A stretch of 64,000 nucleotides of DNA from contig NZ_JOCX01000013.1 in assembly GCF_000717915.1 (NCBI RefSeq), positions 151,872-215,871 on the forward strand, read 5' to 3'. The stretch comes from Streptomyces sp. NRRL S-244. GTDB taxonomy: Bacteria; Actinomycetota; Actinomycetes; Streptomycetales; Streptomycetaceae. The notes beneath the pieces were generated by a model. The model worked only from the letters and a program-made list of their open reading frames with translations, did no database searches and was not told where the DNA came from. A program made the position numbers and the translations under genes. Position 1 is the first letter of the stretch; every line of letters starts with the position of its first letter. Shown here piece after piece: positions 27,485 to 35,819 of this stretch.

Positions 27485-28009
27485 CTACGGGTGCTGCTCC
27501 GGGAACGGCCGGGGCCCCCCGCCCGGTTCCGCGGCCAGGCGCCGCTCCAGCCGGGCGATGGCCGCCCGTACGCCGTTCCCGTACCCGTCGTCGGACAGGA
27601 CCCCGGTGGCGGCCCGGGCCCGGGCCAGGTGCAGCCGCGCCGCCTCGGGCCGCTGGAGCTTCACGTAGTCGGCGGCCAGGTTGAGGTGCAGCGACGGGTA
27701 GAACACGCGCACGGCCGGATGGGACTCGTGCTGCGCGGGCAGCCCGTCGCGCAGCCCCGGCCCCAGCCCGTCGGCGGCGGTCAGGGCCCGCAGGTCCCAG
27801 GCCAGTTCGTCGGCGGGATCGTCCTGGGCGTCGGCCATGTAGTGCGCGAGCGTGCAGCGGTGGAGGGAGTCGCCGTCCTCGCCGATCTCGGTCCAGATCT
27901 CGCCGAGGCGGTTGCGGGCCTCCTCGCGGTCGCCGGCGTGCAGCAGGATGACGGCCTGGCCGATCCTGGTCATGACGGCGTCCTCCGACGCCTCCTGCTG
28001 CTCCGTCAC
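27485..28009 (-). CDS. tetratricopeptide-like hypothetical protein
   Basis: The 174-residue helical protein has TPR-like repeats, for example IGQAVILLHAGDREEARNRLGEIW and LNLAADYVKLQRPEAARLHLARAR. No catalytic motif is visible. GTG 28009 is preferred since GGAGG lies 5 bases upstream; GTG codons at 28057 and 28075 are in frame but lack a ribosome site. It probably mediates protein contacts. A homologous gene commonly sits beside ung in Streptomyces, as here, but a functional link is not established. Confidence 0.75.
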   Translation of the reverse strand: MTEQQEASEDAVMTRIGQAVILLHAGDREEARNRLGEIWTEIGEDGDSLHRCTLAHYMADAQDDPADELAWDLRALTAADGLGPGLRDGLPAQHESHPAVRVFYPSLHLNLAADYVKLQRPEAARLHLARARAATGVLSDDGYGNGVRAAIARLERRLAAEPGGGPRPFPEQHP

Positions 28010-28104
28010 GGCGGCCTCCGGCTCGCTCTGCCAGACCTGCTCCGGTCCGGTCGTCACGACGCTAACCGGAGGCACCGGTTATGACACCGAGGCGCGGTGG
28101 GGCG

Positions 28105-28782
28105 TCAGCCCAGGTCCGGGATCGTCCAGTCGATCGGCTCATGGCCCTGGGCCGCGACGGCCTCGTTGATCTGCGTGAAGGGCCGGGAGCCGAAGAACTT
28201 CTTGGCCGACAGCGGGGAGGGGTGGGCCCCCTTGACGACCGCGTGCCGCTCCTCGTCGATGAGCGGGAGCTTCTTCTGCGCGTAGGCGCCCCACAGGACG
28301 AAGACGGCCGGGTCGGGGCGGTCGGCGACGGCCCGGATCACCGCGTCCGTGAACTTCTCCCAGCCCTTGCCCTTGTGCGAGTTGGGCTCGGCCTCGCGGA
28401 CGGTGAGGACCGCGTTGAGCAGCAGGACGCCCTGCTCGGCCCAGGGCATCAGGTACCCGTTGTCCGGGATGGGGGTGCCCAGCTCGGCGTGCATCTCCTT
28501 GTAGATGTTGCGCAGGGAGGGCGGGGTCTTGACCCCGGGCCGTACGGAGAAGCACAGGCCGTGGCCCTGGCCGGCCCCGTGGTACGGGTCCTGGCCGAGG
28601 ACCAGGACCTTCACCCGGTCGAAGGGAGTGGCTTCCAGGGCGGCGAAGACCTGCTCGTGGGGCGGGTAGACCGGCCCGTTCGCCCGCTCCTTCTCGACGA
28701 ACTCGGTGAGCTCGTTGAAGTAGGGCTTCTCCAGCTCGTCGCCGAGGACGGGGAGCCAGGACTCGGGCAGCATCTGGGTCAC
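28105..28782 (-). CDS. ung: uracil-DNA glycosylase
   Basis: A 225-residue family-1 UDG that removes uracil from DNA in base-excision repair. The water-activating motif GQDPYHGAGQGHGLCFS and the uracil-contact loop GAHPSPLSA (HPSPLS) are intact, as are LLLNAVLTVREAEPNSH and the leucine-loop region. GTG 28782 has GGAGG 8 bases upstream; the frame extends to 28857 but without conserved sequence. It is preceded by the binding-protein gene's terminator. Confidence 0.96.
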   Translation of the reverse strand: MTQMLPESWLPVLGDELEKPYFNELTEFVEKERANGPVYPPHEQVFAALEATPFDRVKVLVLGQDPYHGAGQGHGLCFSVRPGVKTPPSLRNIYKEMHAELGTPIPDNGYLMPWAEQGVLLLNAVLTVREAEPNSHKGKGWEKFTDAVIRAVADRPDPAVFVLWGAYAQKKLPLIDEERHAVVKGAHPSPLSAKKFFGSRPFTQINEAVAAQGHEPIDWTIPDLG

Positions 28783-28859
28783 GTCTACAACCTCCGGTAC
28801 AAGTTCGTGCAACTGCGTGGTGCAACAGCTCCAGAACCTACCGGGGGCCACTGACAACG

Positions 28860-28897
28860 CCGCATCCGCGGGCGCCCGGAGGCACCCGCGGATGCGG
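28860..28897 (-). terminator. hairpin terminator after the peptide-binding protein gene
   Basis: Perfect 13-base arms (28860-28872 and 28885-28897) flank a 12-base loop. It lies just downstream of the stop codon at 28922 on the minus strand and ahead of ung. Confidence 0.75.
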
Positions 28898-28921
28898 TGT
28901 GGACTGCGGCCGGCCCTACGG

Positions 28922-30505
28922 CTACCAGCTGGTCTTGCGGTACAGCTCCCACATCTGCATGGCGGTCTGCGGGTCGAGCGCCCGCTCGGCGCCGGCGATG
29001 TCCTCGCGGGCGGCGACGTACAGCTTGCCCTGCCACAGCGGCAGCAGCCGGACGTCCTCGGCGAAGATCTGCTGGGCCTGCTCGAACTCGCGGACGCCGG
29101 CCGAGCGGTCGCTCTCGCGGCGGGACTTGGGCAGCAGGTCGGTGAGGATCTCGTTGGGCTCGTACGGGGTGCCGACCGCGTTCTCCTTGCCGACGAACGG
29201 CGCGATGAAGTTGTCCGGGTCCGGGAAGTCGGGGAACCAGCCGCGGCCGAAGACCGGGTACTCGCCGTTCTTGTAGCCGACCTGGAACACCTTCCAGGGC
29301 TGGCCGCGCAGCGTGACCCGGAAGAGGCCGCTCTCGTCCAGCTGGCGCTTGAGCTCGGTGAACTCGTCGGCCGTGGAGGCGCCGTAGCGGTCGGTGGTGT
29401 ACCAGAAGGTCAGGTCCACGGGCGTGGGGACCCCGGCGTCCTTGAGGATCTTCTGGGCCTTCTTGACGTCCGCCTGGCCGTACTTGTCGTAGAAGGGCGT
29501 CTTGTGGCCCACGACCCCCTTGGGGACCATCGAGTACAGCGGTTCGGCGGTGCCCTGGTAGACCTTGGAGACGATCGCGCCGCGGTCGACGATCTGGGCG
29601 ATGGCCTGGCGCACCGGCAACTTGGCGACCTGCGGGTCCTTGGGGTTGAAGACCAGGTAGCGGATCTCGGCGCCGACGTTCTCGACGACCTGGACGCCCT
29701 GCGCGTGCGAGGCGGGGGTCTGCAGGTCCTTGATCTCGGGGGCCGACAGACCACGGTAGGTGGCGTCGATCTCCTTGGCCTTGAGCGCGGCGACCATCTT
29801 GGTGGAGTCCGCGAAGTAGCGGATCGTCACGCCGTCGTTGCGCCGGTTCGCGAAGCCGGCGTAGGACGCGTTCTTGCCGAGGACGGCCTCGCTGCCCTCC
29901 TTGTACGAGTCGAGCACGAACGGGCCGGAGCCGGTGATCTTGCCGTCCTCGCGCACCTTGTCGGCCGGGTAGTCCTTGGGCGCGACCAGCGAGGCGGCCG
30001 GCGAGCCGAGGACGAAGGGGAAGGTGGCGTCCGGCGTCTTCAGGTGGAAGACGACCGTCAGCGCGTCCGGGGTCTCGATCTTGTCCAGGCTGCCGAAGAG
30101 GTCCTTCGGACCGGTCTGGGAGTTGATCGTCCGGATCCGGTCGAGCGAGTGCTTGACCGCCTTGGCGTCGAGCGGCTCCCCGTCGGAGAACTTCAGGCCC
30201 TTCTTCAGGGTGCAGCGGTACGACTCGTTCCCGGAGTCCGTGAACTCGCAGGTCTGGGCGGCGTCGGGCTGGGGCTTGGTGGAGCCCGTCGGGAATGCCA
30301 GCAGGGTCTGGTAGACGTTCCGGTACAGCTCCCAGGAGCCGTCCCAGGCCGCAGCGGGATCGAGGGTGCTCGGGGCGCTCGTCGTGCCGACGACGATTCT
30401 CTTCGCGGTGTCACTGCTGTCGTCCGAAAGCAGACCGCATCCGGCGAGCAGGGATATGGACGCAAGGGCTGCAGTGATCTGCAGGCATCTGGTCCGGATG
30501 AACAC
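28922..30505 (-). CDS. ABC transporter substrate-binding lipoprotein, oligopeptide type
   Basis: A 527-residue family-5 solute-binding protein. The signal peptide CLQITAALASISLLAGC ends in a lipobox. LDPAAAWDGSWELYRNVYQTLL and KKGLKFSDGEPLDAKAVKHSLDRI are the family signature regions. The protein would bind peptides or related ligands outside the membrane, but no permease or ATPase gene adjoins, so it is an orphan component here. GTG 30505 is preferred because GAGGAG is 7 bases upstream; GTG 30511 is too close. A TTGGAT/TAGGGT promoter with 16-base spacing lies about 50-80 bases upstream. Confidence 0.92.
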   Translation of the reverse strand: MFIRTRCLQITAALASISLLAGCGLLSDDSSDTAKRIVVGTTSAPSTLDPAAAWDGSWELYRNVYQTLLAFPTGSTKPQPDAAQTCEFTDSGNESYRCTLKKGLKFSDGEPLDAKAVKHSLDRIRTINSQTGPKDLFGSLDKIETPDALTVVFHLKTPDATFPFVLGSPAASLVAPKDYPADKVREDGKITGSGPFVLDSYKEGSEAVLGKNASYAGFANRRNDGVTIRYFADSTKMVAALKAKEIDATYRGLSAPEIKDLQTPASHAQGVQVVENVGAEIRYLVFNPKDPQVAKLPVRQAIAQIVDRGAIVSKVYQGTAEPLYSMVPKGVVGHKTPFYDKYGQADVKKAQKILKDAGVPTPVDLTFWYTTDRYGASTADEFTELKRQLDESGLFRVTLRGQPWKVFQVGYKNGEYPVFGRGWFPDFPDPDNFIAPFVGKENAVGTPYEPNEILTDLLPKSRRESDRSAGVREFEQAQQIFAEDVRLLPLWQGKLYVAAREDIAGAERALDPQTAMQMWELYRKTSW

Positions 30506-30613
30506 GTGCACGCTCCTCGATCAGCCAGGGGTGCGGCAGACCCTACCGCAGTGCCTCACAAATCCAATGGGTAGGTTTCATGTGACACTTGACCGATTTC
30601 GTGCACGTTAGGT

Positions 30614-30646
30614 ACGCATTTGCCTCCCCTCGGGAGGCAAATGCGT
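30614..30646. terminator. hairpin terminator after the SDR operon
   Basis: Perfect 15-base arms (30614-30628 and 30632-30646) enclose a 3-base loop. It follows the stop codon of the SDR gene at 30658 (minus strand). It is unusually AT-containing for this genome (ATTTGC in the stem). Confidence 0.85.
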
Positions 30647-30657
30647 CCGATTATCGA

Positions 30658-31431
30658 TCAGTGCACTCCGGCATTGAGGAACATTCCTCCGTCAACGACC
30701 AGAGTTTGGCCAGTGATCCATTCCGCTTGTGCAGATGTAAGAAAAGCCGCCGCCCCGCCGATGTCCTGCGGCAGTCCCAGCCGGCCGAGCGGATAGGCCG
30801 CCGCGGCCTCCTGCTCCCGGCCCTCGTAGAGCGCCTGGGCGAACTTCGTCTTGACCACCGCGGGGGCGATCGCGTTAACCCGGACCCCCGGCGCCATCTC
30901 GTGGGCGAGCTGGAGGGTGAGGTTGATCATGGCGGCCTTGCTCATCCCGTACGCGCCGATGAAGGGCGAGGGGGAGAGCCCGGCGATGGACGCGATGTTC
31001 ACGATCGCGCCGCCGTTGTCCTTCTGCCAGGCGTGCCAGGTCCGCTGGGCGAACCCGAGCGCCGAGATCACGTTGGTCTCGAAGACCTTGCGCGCGACGC
31101 CGAGGTCCAGGTCCGCCATCGGACCGAAGACCGGGTTGGTGCCCGCGTTGTTGATCAGGAAGTCGACGCGCCCGAAGGCCTCCATCGTCCGCTCGACCGC
31201 GACGGCCTGGTGGGCCTCGTCGTGCGCCTTGCCGGCCACCCCCATCACCCGGTCCGCGCCGAGCGCCTCGACGGCCTCCTTGAGGGCGTCCTCGTTGCGC
31301 CCGGTGATGCACACCCGGTCGCCGCGCGCGACGAGCGCCTCGGCGATGCCGTAGCCGATGCCCCGGCTGCCTCCGGTGATCAGCGCGACCTTGCCGCTGT
31401 CCGCTGCCCGCTCCGTGCTGTTCTCCGCCAT
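30658..31431 (-). CDS. SDR family oxidoreductase
   Basis: A 257-residue classical short-chain dehydrogenase/reductase. TGGSRGIGYG is the cofactor loop and NNAGT the NNAG motif. The catalytic Ser is in ASIAGLS, and YGMSK gives the YxxxK pair. The final WITGQTLVVDGGMF is the usual C-terminal signature. It lies 19 bases downstream of a second SDR gene in the same direction, so the two probably form one transcript acting on related substrates, perhaps in fatty-acid or acyl-CoA metabolism. Confidence 0.92.
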   Translation of the reverse strand: MAENSTERAADSGKVALITGGSRGIGYGIAEALVARGDRVCITGRNEDALKEAVEALGADRVMGVAGKAHDEAHQAVAVERTMEAFGRVDFLINNAGTNPVFGPMADLDLGVARKVFETNVISALGFAQRTWHAWQKDNGGAIVNIASIAGLSPSPFIGAYGMSKAAMINLTLQLAHEMAPGVRVNAIAPAVVKTKFAQALYEGREQEAAAAYPLGRLGLPQDIGGAAAFLTSAQAEWITGQTLVVDGGMFLNAGVH

Positions 31432-31450
31432 GACCTGCGCCTGCCTCTCG

Positions 31451-32212
31451 TCAGTTGAGCGGGCCGCCGGCCACGTACATGACCTGGCCGGAGACGAAGC
31501 CGGCGGCCTCGCCCGTGAAGAACGCGATCGCGTTCGCGATGTCGTCCGGGCGGCCGACGCGCTGGACGGGGATCTGGGTGGCCGCGGCGGCCTGGAACTC
31601 CTCGAAGCCCATGCCCACGCGCGCGGCCGTCTGGGCGGTCATCTCCGTGACGATGAAGCCGGGCGCGACGGCGTTGGCGGTGACGCCGAACTTGCCGAGC
31701 TCGATGGCCAGGGTCTTGGTGAAGCCCTGCAGACCGGCCTTGGCCGCGGAGTAGTTGACCTGGCCGCGGTTGCCCAGCGCCGAGCTGCTGGAGAGGTTGA
31801 CGATGCGGCCGAACTTGGCCTCCACCATGTACTTCTGACAGGCCTTCGACATCAGGAACGCACCGCGCAGGTGGACGTTCATGACGGTGTCCCAGTCGTT
31901 CTCGCTCATCTTGAAGAGCAGGTTGTCGCGCAGCACTCCCGCGTTGTTGACCAGGATGGTCGGCGCGCCCAGGACGCTCGCGACGCGCTCGACGGCCGCC
32001 TCCACCTGCGCCGCGTCGCTGACGTCACAGCCGACCGCCAGGGCCTTCCCGCCGGCCGCCGTGATCGCCTCGACGGTGTCCTTGCAGGCCGCCTCGTCGA
32101 GATCGAGTACGGCGACGGCCCGGCCCTCGGCGGCCAGGCGCACGGCGGTGGCCGCGCCGATGCCCCGGGCCGCCCCGGTCACGATCGCGACGCGCTGCTC
32201 GGTGGTGGACAT
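31451..32212 (-). CDS. 3-oxoacyl-ACP reductase-like SDR (FabG family)
   Basis: A 253-residue classical SDR. TGAARGIG is the cofactor loop, NNAG the second motif, SSSSALGNRGQVNYSAAKAG gives the catalytic Ser, Tyr and Lys, and SGQVMYVAGG is near the end. It resembles FabG, which reduces 3-oxoacyl thioesters, but is not in the main fatty-acid cluster. ATG 32212 starts the protein at MSTTEQRVAIVTG. A TetR-type operator-like palindrome lies 48 bases upstream, consistent with local acyl-CoA-responsive control. It is the first gene of the pair. Confidence 0.9.
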   Translation of the reverse strand: MSTTEQRVAIVTGAARGIGAATAVRLAAEGRAVAVLDLDEAACKDTVEAITAAGGKALAVGCDVSDAAQVEAAVERVASVLGAPTILVNNAGVLRDNLLFKMSENDWDTVMNVHLRGAFLMSKACQKYMVEAKFGRIVNLSSSSALGNRGQVNYSAAKAGLQGFTKTLAIELGKFGVTANAVAPGFIVTEMTAQTAARVGMGFEEFQAAAATQIPVQRVGRPDDIANAIAFFTGEAAGFVSGQVMYVAGGPLN

Positions 32213-32259
32213 GGTGGATCTCCTCGCCCTCGGAATCCTCATCAGCGGCTCCCCATTGG

Positions 32260-32273
32260 TGAGCAACCGCTTA
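32260..32273. promoter_or_regulatory. operator-like palindrome upstream of the SDR pair
   Basis: TGAGC and GCTTA half-sites are separated by AACC, a 5-4-5 imperfect palindrome, 48-61 bases upstream of the FabG-like start. The pattern resembles sites of TetR regulators controlling acyl-CoA genes in actinobacteria; the regulator itself is not adjacent. Confidence 0.4.
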
Positions 32274-32391
32274 GTAGCTTCAGCTGAGGAGACGCTAGGA
32301 GCCCTGGCACCCGGTGTCAACGGCCGCCGCCGCCAGGGCTCCCCGGGTCGTGGCGGCCGCCGTGCGGATCACCCCGCGGATGGCCGTACGA

Positions 32392-32775
32392 TCAGCGGAC
32401 CAGCAGGTCGAGCAGCCGCTCCACCTCGGCCTCCGGGTCGGCCGTCAGGCCGGTGTGCACCGGCCCGGGCTGCACCACCGTGCTGCGCGGGGCGATCAGC
32501 CAGCGGAACCGGCGGCCCGCGTCGTCGCCCGCCGCCTGGCCGGCCCGCTCACCGCCGCTGCACACGCCCTCCACGGCACGCAGGGCCGCCCGTACGCCCG
32601 CCACGTCGGCCTTCGGGTCCAGGGCGAGGAGCTTGGCCTCGTCCAGGTGGGTGCGCGCGGCCACGTACGAGCGGGCCCGGCAGTAGACGATCACGCCGGC
32701 GTTGAAGCACTCGCCGCGCTCCATCCGGGGCACCACGCGCACCAGCGCGTACTCGAAGACGTCCCGCTTGGTCAC
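32392..32775 (-). CDS. DUF3037 protein
   Basis: The 127-residue product matches DUF3037: FEYALVRVVPRMERGECFNAGVIVYCR is the hallmark N-terminus, and a Pro/Arg-containing C-terminal half with RFRWLIAPRSTVVQPGPVH completes it. The function of the family is not known. GTG 32775 overlaps the stop of the HipA-like gene in a GTGA arrangement, so translation is coupled. This pair is worth treating as one unit; see findings. Confidence 0.9.
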   Translation of the reverse strand: MTKRDVFEYALVRVVPRMERGECFNAGVIVYCRARSYVAARTHLDEAKLLALDPKADVAGVRAALRAVEGVCSGGERAGQAAGDDAGRRFRWLIAPRSTVVQPGPVHTGLTADPEAEVERLLDLLVR

Positions 32776-33611
32776 TCGTTGTCGCTCTTGTTCTTCCGGG
32801 GGCGGGGGTCGAGGCGGTCGGCGAGCCAGCCGGGGGGACCCGACCGGGGCTTCACCTCGGCCTCCATCGAGATCCTCTCGTGGATCGTGGCCGCGCGCGG
32901 CAGCAGCACGTCCACGTAGGCGCGGCGCAGCGCGTCGGTGGAGTCGAAGCCGGGCTCGTCGACCAGCCACTCGCCGGGCACGTCGGCGACGACCTCTTCG
33001 AGCAGTTCCCGCGTCACCAGGGGCGCGAGCGCGGCCGCGGCGGCCGCGATGTCCGGGCCGGAGGGGGCCAGGACGTGGTCGGAGGCGTTGTACGGCTTGG
33101 CCGCGGCGCTCTCGGCGGTCGGCCAGTTGTGGTGCCAGATCATGGTGGCTCCGTGGTCGATGAGCCACAGGTCCCCGTGCCAGACCAGCATGTTCGGGTT
33201 GCGCCAGGAGCGGTCGACGTTGTTGATCAGCGCGTCGAACCAGACCACGCGCCCCGCCTCGGCCGGGTCCACCTGGTACGCGAGCGGGTCGAAGCCGATC
33301 GACCCGGGCAGGTAGTCCATCCCGAGGTTGAGTCCGCCGCTGGCCTTCAGCAGCTCCTGGACCTCCTGGTCGGGCTCGCCGAGCCCGATCACGGGGTCGA
33401 GCTGCATCTGCACCAGCCGCGGGACCCGCAGGCCCAGGCGCTGGGCCAGGCGCCCGCAGACGACTTCGGCGACCAGGGTCTTGCGCCCCTGGCCGGCTCC
33501 GGTGAATTTCATGACGTAGGTCCCGAGGTCGTCGGCCTCGACGATCCCCGGGAGCGAGCCGCCCTCACGCAAGGGCGTGACGTAACGGGTCGCGATCACT
33601 TCGGACAGCAT
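32772..33611 (-). CDS. HipA-like kinase family protein
   Basis: The 279-residue protein has a kinase-like C-terminal layout similar to HipA. Lys35 in TYVMKFTGAGQG fits the ATP-binding position, INNVDRSWRNPNML (129-142) has the catalytic Asp and Asn, and LIDHGATM (151) replaces the DFG-like metal site. It is shorter than E. coli HipA because the N-terminal subdomain of about 100 residues is absent. No HipB-type antitoxin gene lies nearby; the partner is the overlapping DUF3037 gene. Whether it phosphorylates protein is an inference. Confidence 0.82.
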   Translation of the reverse strand: MLSEVIATRYVTPLREGGSLPGIVEADDLGTYVMKFTGAGQGRKTLVAEVVCGRLAQRLGLRVPRLVQMQLDPVIGLGEPDQEVQELLKASGGLNLGMDYLPGSIGFDPLAYQVDPAEAGRVVWFDALINNVDRSWRNPNMLVWHGDLWLIDHGATMIWHHNWPTAESAAAKPYNASDHVLAPSGPDIAAAAAALAPLVTRELLEEVVADVPGEWLVDEPGFDSTDALRRAYVDVLLPRAATIHERISMEAEVKPRSGPPGWLADRLDPRPRKNKSDNE

Positions 33612-33664
33612 CCGCCCAGGTTACGGGGGCCGGCACGCGGGAGCCCACCGGCTTTGCGGACTGC

Positions 33665-34276
33665 CTAGGCGGGGGCCCACTGCTCCAGCAGGGCGTCGGC
33701 GGTGGTGATCGTCGCGACGAGCGCCAGACAGTTGCGGATCACCTCGGCCGTGTACGCGGCGGGCACCCCCGCGATGGCGTCGGAGGGCACCACGACCCGG
33801 TAGCCGAGGTTCACGGCGTCGAAGACGGTGTTCGGGATCGCGATGTTCGAGGAGACCCCGGCGACGACGAGTGTACGGATGCCGAGATTGCGCAGCAGGG
33901 CGTCCACGTCGGTGCCGGCGATCGGCGAGAGGCCGTGCAGCCGGCGGACCACCAGGTCGTTTTCGGCCACCTCGATGGGGGCGGCCACCTCCACCGCCCG
34001 GCTCCCGGACAACTGCCGCACGGGCAGCTTCCCGGCGGCCCGGAACAGCCGCGCGTTGTCGTTGGCCGCCAGCCCGTCCGGCCGCCGCTCGGCGATCGCG
34101 TGCAGCACCTGTACGCCGGCCGCGTGCGCGGCGTCGACCAGCGCGGCCACCCGCCCCAGCATCCCCGAGTCCCGGGCCTCCTTGGCGAGTTCGGGCAGGG
34201 CGCTCTCCTCGCCGACGACGCCGCTCTGGCACTCGACGGTGAGCAGCGCGGTGGTGGCGGGATCGAGTTCCGGCAT
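33665..34276 (-). CDS. isochorismatase-fold protein lacking the catalytic triad
   Basis: A 203-residue cysteine-hydrolase-family protein by overall pattern: ALLTVECQ strand, GTDVDALLRNLGIRTLVVAGVSSN and GYRVVVPSDA are diagnostic. The three catalytic residues are all replaced: Asp by Glu15 (LTVECQ), the Lys region by RRLHG (111-115), and the nucleophilic Cys by Ala146 (NIAIPNT). The usual hydrolase reaction is therefore unlikely. It has a strong ribosome site before ATG 34276 and is divergent from the PPOX gene. Confidence 0.82.
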   Translation of the reverse strand: MPELDPATTALLTVECQSGVVGEESALPELAKEARDSGMLGRVAALVDAAHAAGVQVLHAIAERRPDGLAANDNARLFRAAGKLPVRQLSGSRAVEVAAPIEVAENDLVVRRLHGLSPIAGTDVDALLRNLGIRTLVVAGVSSNIAIPNTVFDAVNLGYRVVVPSDAIAGVPAAYTAEVIRNCLALVATITTADALLEQWAPA

Positions 34277-34352
34277 GGCTCCCCCTGGCGTGACGGCGAT
34301 CGATCCCGCATGATTCCTGACACTCAGTCAGATGTGAAGGGGTGCACGACGG

Positions 34353-34811
34353 ATGGACGGATCACAGCGGCGGGGCCGCCGCATCATGATGACCGACGCG
34401 GAAGTGGACGCCTTCCTGCGCGAGCAGCGCACTTGCCGGGTGGCGACCGTCTCCGCGGACGGCCGTCCGCACGTGGGCGCGCTGTGGTTCGCCTGGGACG
34501 GCAGCTCGCTGTGGCTGTACTCGATCACGCGCAGCCGCCGCTGGTCGGACCTGCGCAAGGACCCGCGGATCTCGGTGGTCGTGGACGCGGGCGAGGCGTA
34601 CGACGAACTGCGCGGGGTCGAACTCTCCGGCAGCGCCGTCTTCGTGGGCGAGGCTCCGCGCACGGGCGAGCCGTGCCCGGAGCTGACCGAGGCGGAACGG
34701 CTCTTTCCGGCCAAGAATTTCGGCATCGAGGAGATGCCGCACGACGGCCGCCACGCCTGGATCCGCCTCACCCCGGAGTCGATCGTCTCCTGGGACTTCC
34801 GCAAGCTCTGA
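34353..34811 (+). CDS. pyridoxamine 5'-phosphate oxidase family (split-barrel flavin) protein
   Basis: A 152-residue split-barrel protein. LREQRTCRVATVSADGRPHVGALWFAWDGSSLWLYSITRSRRWSDLRKDPRISVVVD is the typical cofactor-binding core, including the SRRWSDLR phosphate-contact helix. Small members of this group in actinobacteria often bind F420 rather than FMN. It probably reduces an unknown organic substrate. It starts just after the divergent isochorismatase-fold gene, with a 9-base CTACTCCAC repeat (34826-34850) after its end. Confidence 0.82.
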   Translation: MDGSQRRGRRIMMTDAEVDAFLREQRTCRVATVSADGRPHVGALWFAWDGSSLWLYSITRSRRWSDLRKDPRISVVVDAGEAYDELRGVELSGSAVFVGEAPRTGEPCPELTEAERLFPAKNFGIEEMPHDGRHAWIRLTPESIVSWDFRKL

Positions 34812-34842
34812 CGTACTGCTCCACCTACTCCACCTACTCCCC

Positions 34843-35745
34843 CTACTCCACCGCGGCGGCGGCCTGCCCGAGCGCCTCCACGGCGGCCCGGATCGAGGGC
34901 CGCCGGTCCGCGTCCGCCCGCCACACGACGTACACGTGGCGCCGGACGGCGTCGCTCACCGGCAGCAGCCGGACCCCGGCCGGCACCGGACCGCGCCCGA
35001 GCCGGGGAGCCACGCACACCCCGAGCCCCGCCTCCACGAAGGCCAGCTGGGTGTGGTGCTCCTCGGCGATGTGCGCGATGCGCGGCTCGATGCCGGTTCC
35101 GCGCAGCGTGTACACGAGCCACTCGTGGCAGAACTGCCCCTCGTTCCAGGAGATCCAGTCGTCGTCGGCGAACTCGGCCAGCGAGATCCGGTCGCGGTCG
35201 GCCAGCCGGTGGCCGGCCGGCACGGCGATGTCGCAGGAGTCGTCGAGCAGGTGTGCCCGCGTGAGCTCGGCGGGGACCGGCATCCGCTTGTTGTGCCAGT
35301 CGATGGCCAGCGCCAGGTCGAGGTCCCCGCGTACGACCGCAGCCATGCTGTCCTCGGGCTCCTGCTCCCGTACGAGCGCCCGCAGTTCGGGATGTCCGGC
35401 GCGCAGGGCGGTCAGCGCCTGGGGCAGCAGCCCGCGCATGGCGGTCGGGAAGGCGCCGATCCGCAGCTCGCCGACGGCGCAGCCCCGCTGGGCCTCCACA
35501 TCGGCCTGGGCGAGCTCGACCTGGGAGATGATCCGGGCCGCGTGATCGGCGAGCAGCCGCCCGGCGTCCGTGAGCCGGACCCCGCGGCCGTTCTTGGCCA
35601 GCAGCGGCTGGCCGACCTCCCGCTCCAGCTTGGCCATCTGCTGGGAGACGGCGGAGGTGGTGACGTGGAGCCCGTCGGCCGCTCCGCTGACCGAGCCGTG
35701 GCGGGCGAGGGCATCGAGGGTGCGCAGGCGCTCCAGGTTCAACAT
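34843..35745 (-). CDS. LysR family transcriptional regulator
   Basis: A 300-residue protein. The N-terminal winged helix-turn-helix is LRTLDALARHGSVSGAADGLHVTTSAVSQQMAKLE, followed by the usual two-lobed co-inducer-binding domain. It is divergent from the EamA transporter gene, with 74 bases between their starts, the classic arrangement for a LysR regulator and its target. It probably senses the exported metabolite. Confidence 0.95.
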   Translation of the reverse strand: MLNLERLRTLDALARHGSVSGAADGLHVTTSAVSQQMAKLEREVGQPLLAKNGRGVRLTDAGRLLADHAARIISQVELAQADVEAQRGCAVGELRIGAFPTAMRGLLPQALTALRAGHPELRALVREQEPEDSMAAVVRGDLDLALAIDWHNKRMPVPAELTRAHLLDDSCDIAVPAGHRLADRDRISLAEFADDDWISWNEGQFCHEWLVYTLRGTGIEPRIAHIAEEHHTQLAFVEAGLGVCVAPRLGRGPVPAGVRLLPVSDAVRRHVYVVWRADADRRPSIRAAVEALGQAAAAVE

Positions 35746-35819
35746 GTAAGCAATGCTACGCCGTCACTGCGAAGAAATCTCGCTTGTCCTACGTAGTTGA
35801 GCGGAGCAGAGTTCTCCTC
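35746..35819. promoter_or_regulatory. LysR / EamA divergent promoter region
   Basis: A 74-base intergenic region between a LysR regulator and the transporter it likely controls. Several T-N11-A matches occur (for example around 35752-35770), as expected for LysR binding, but none stands out. Confidence 0.4.
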
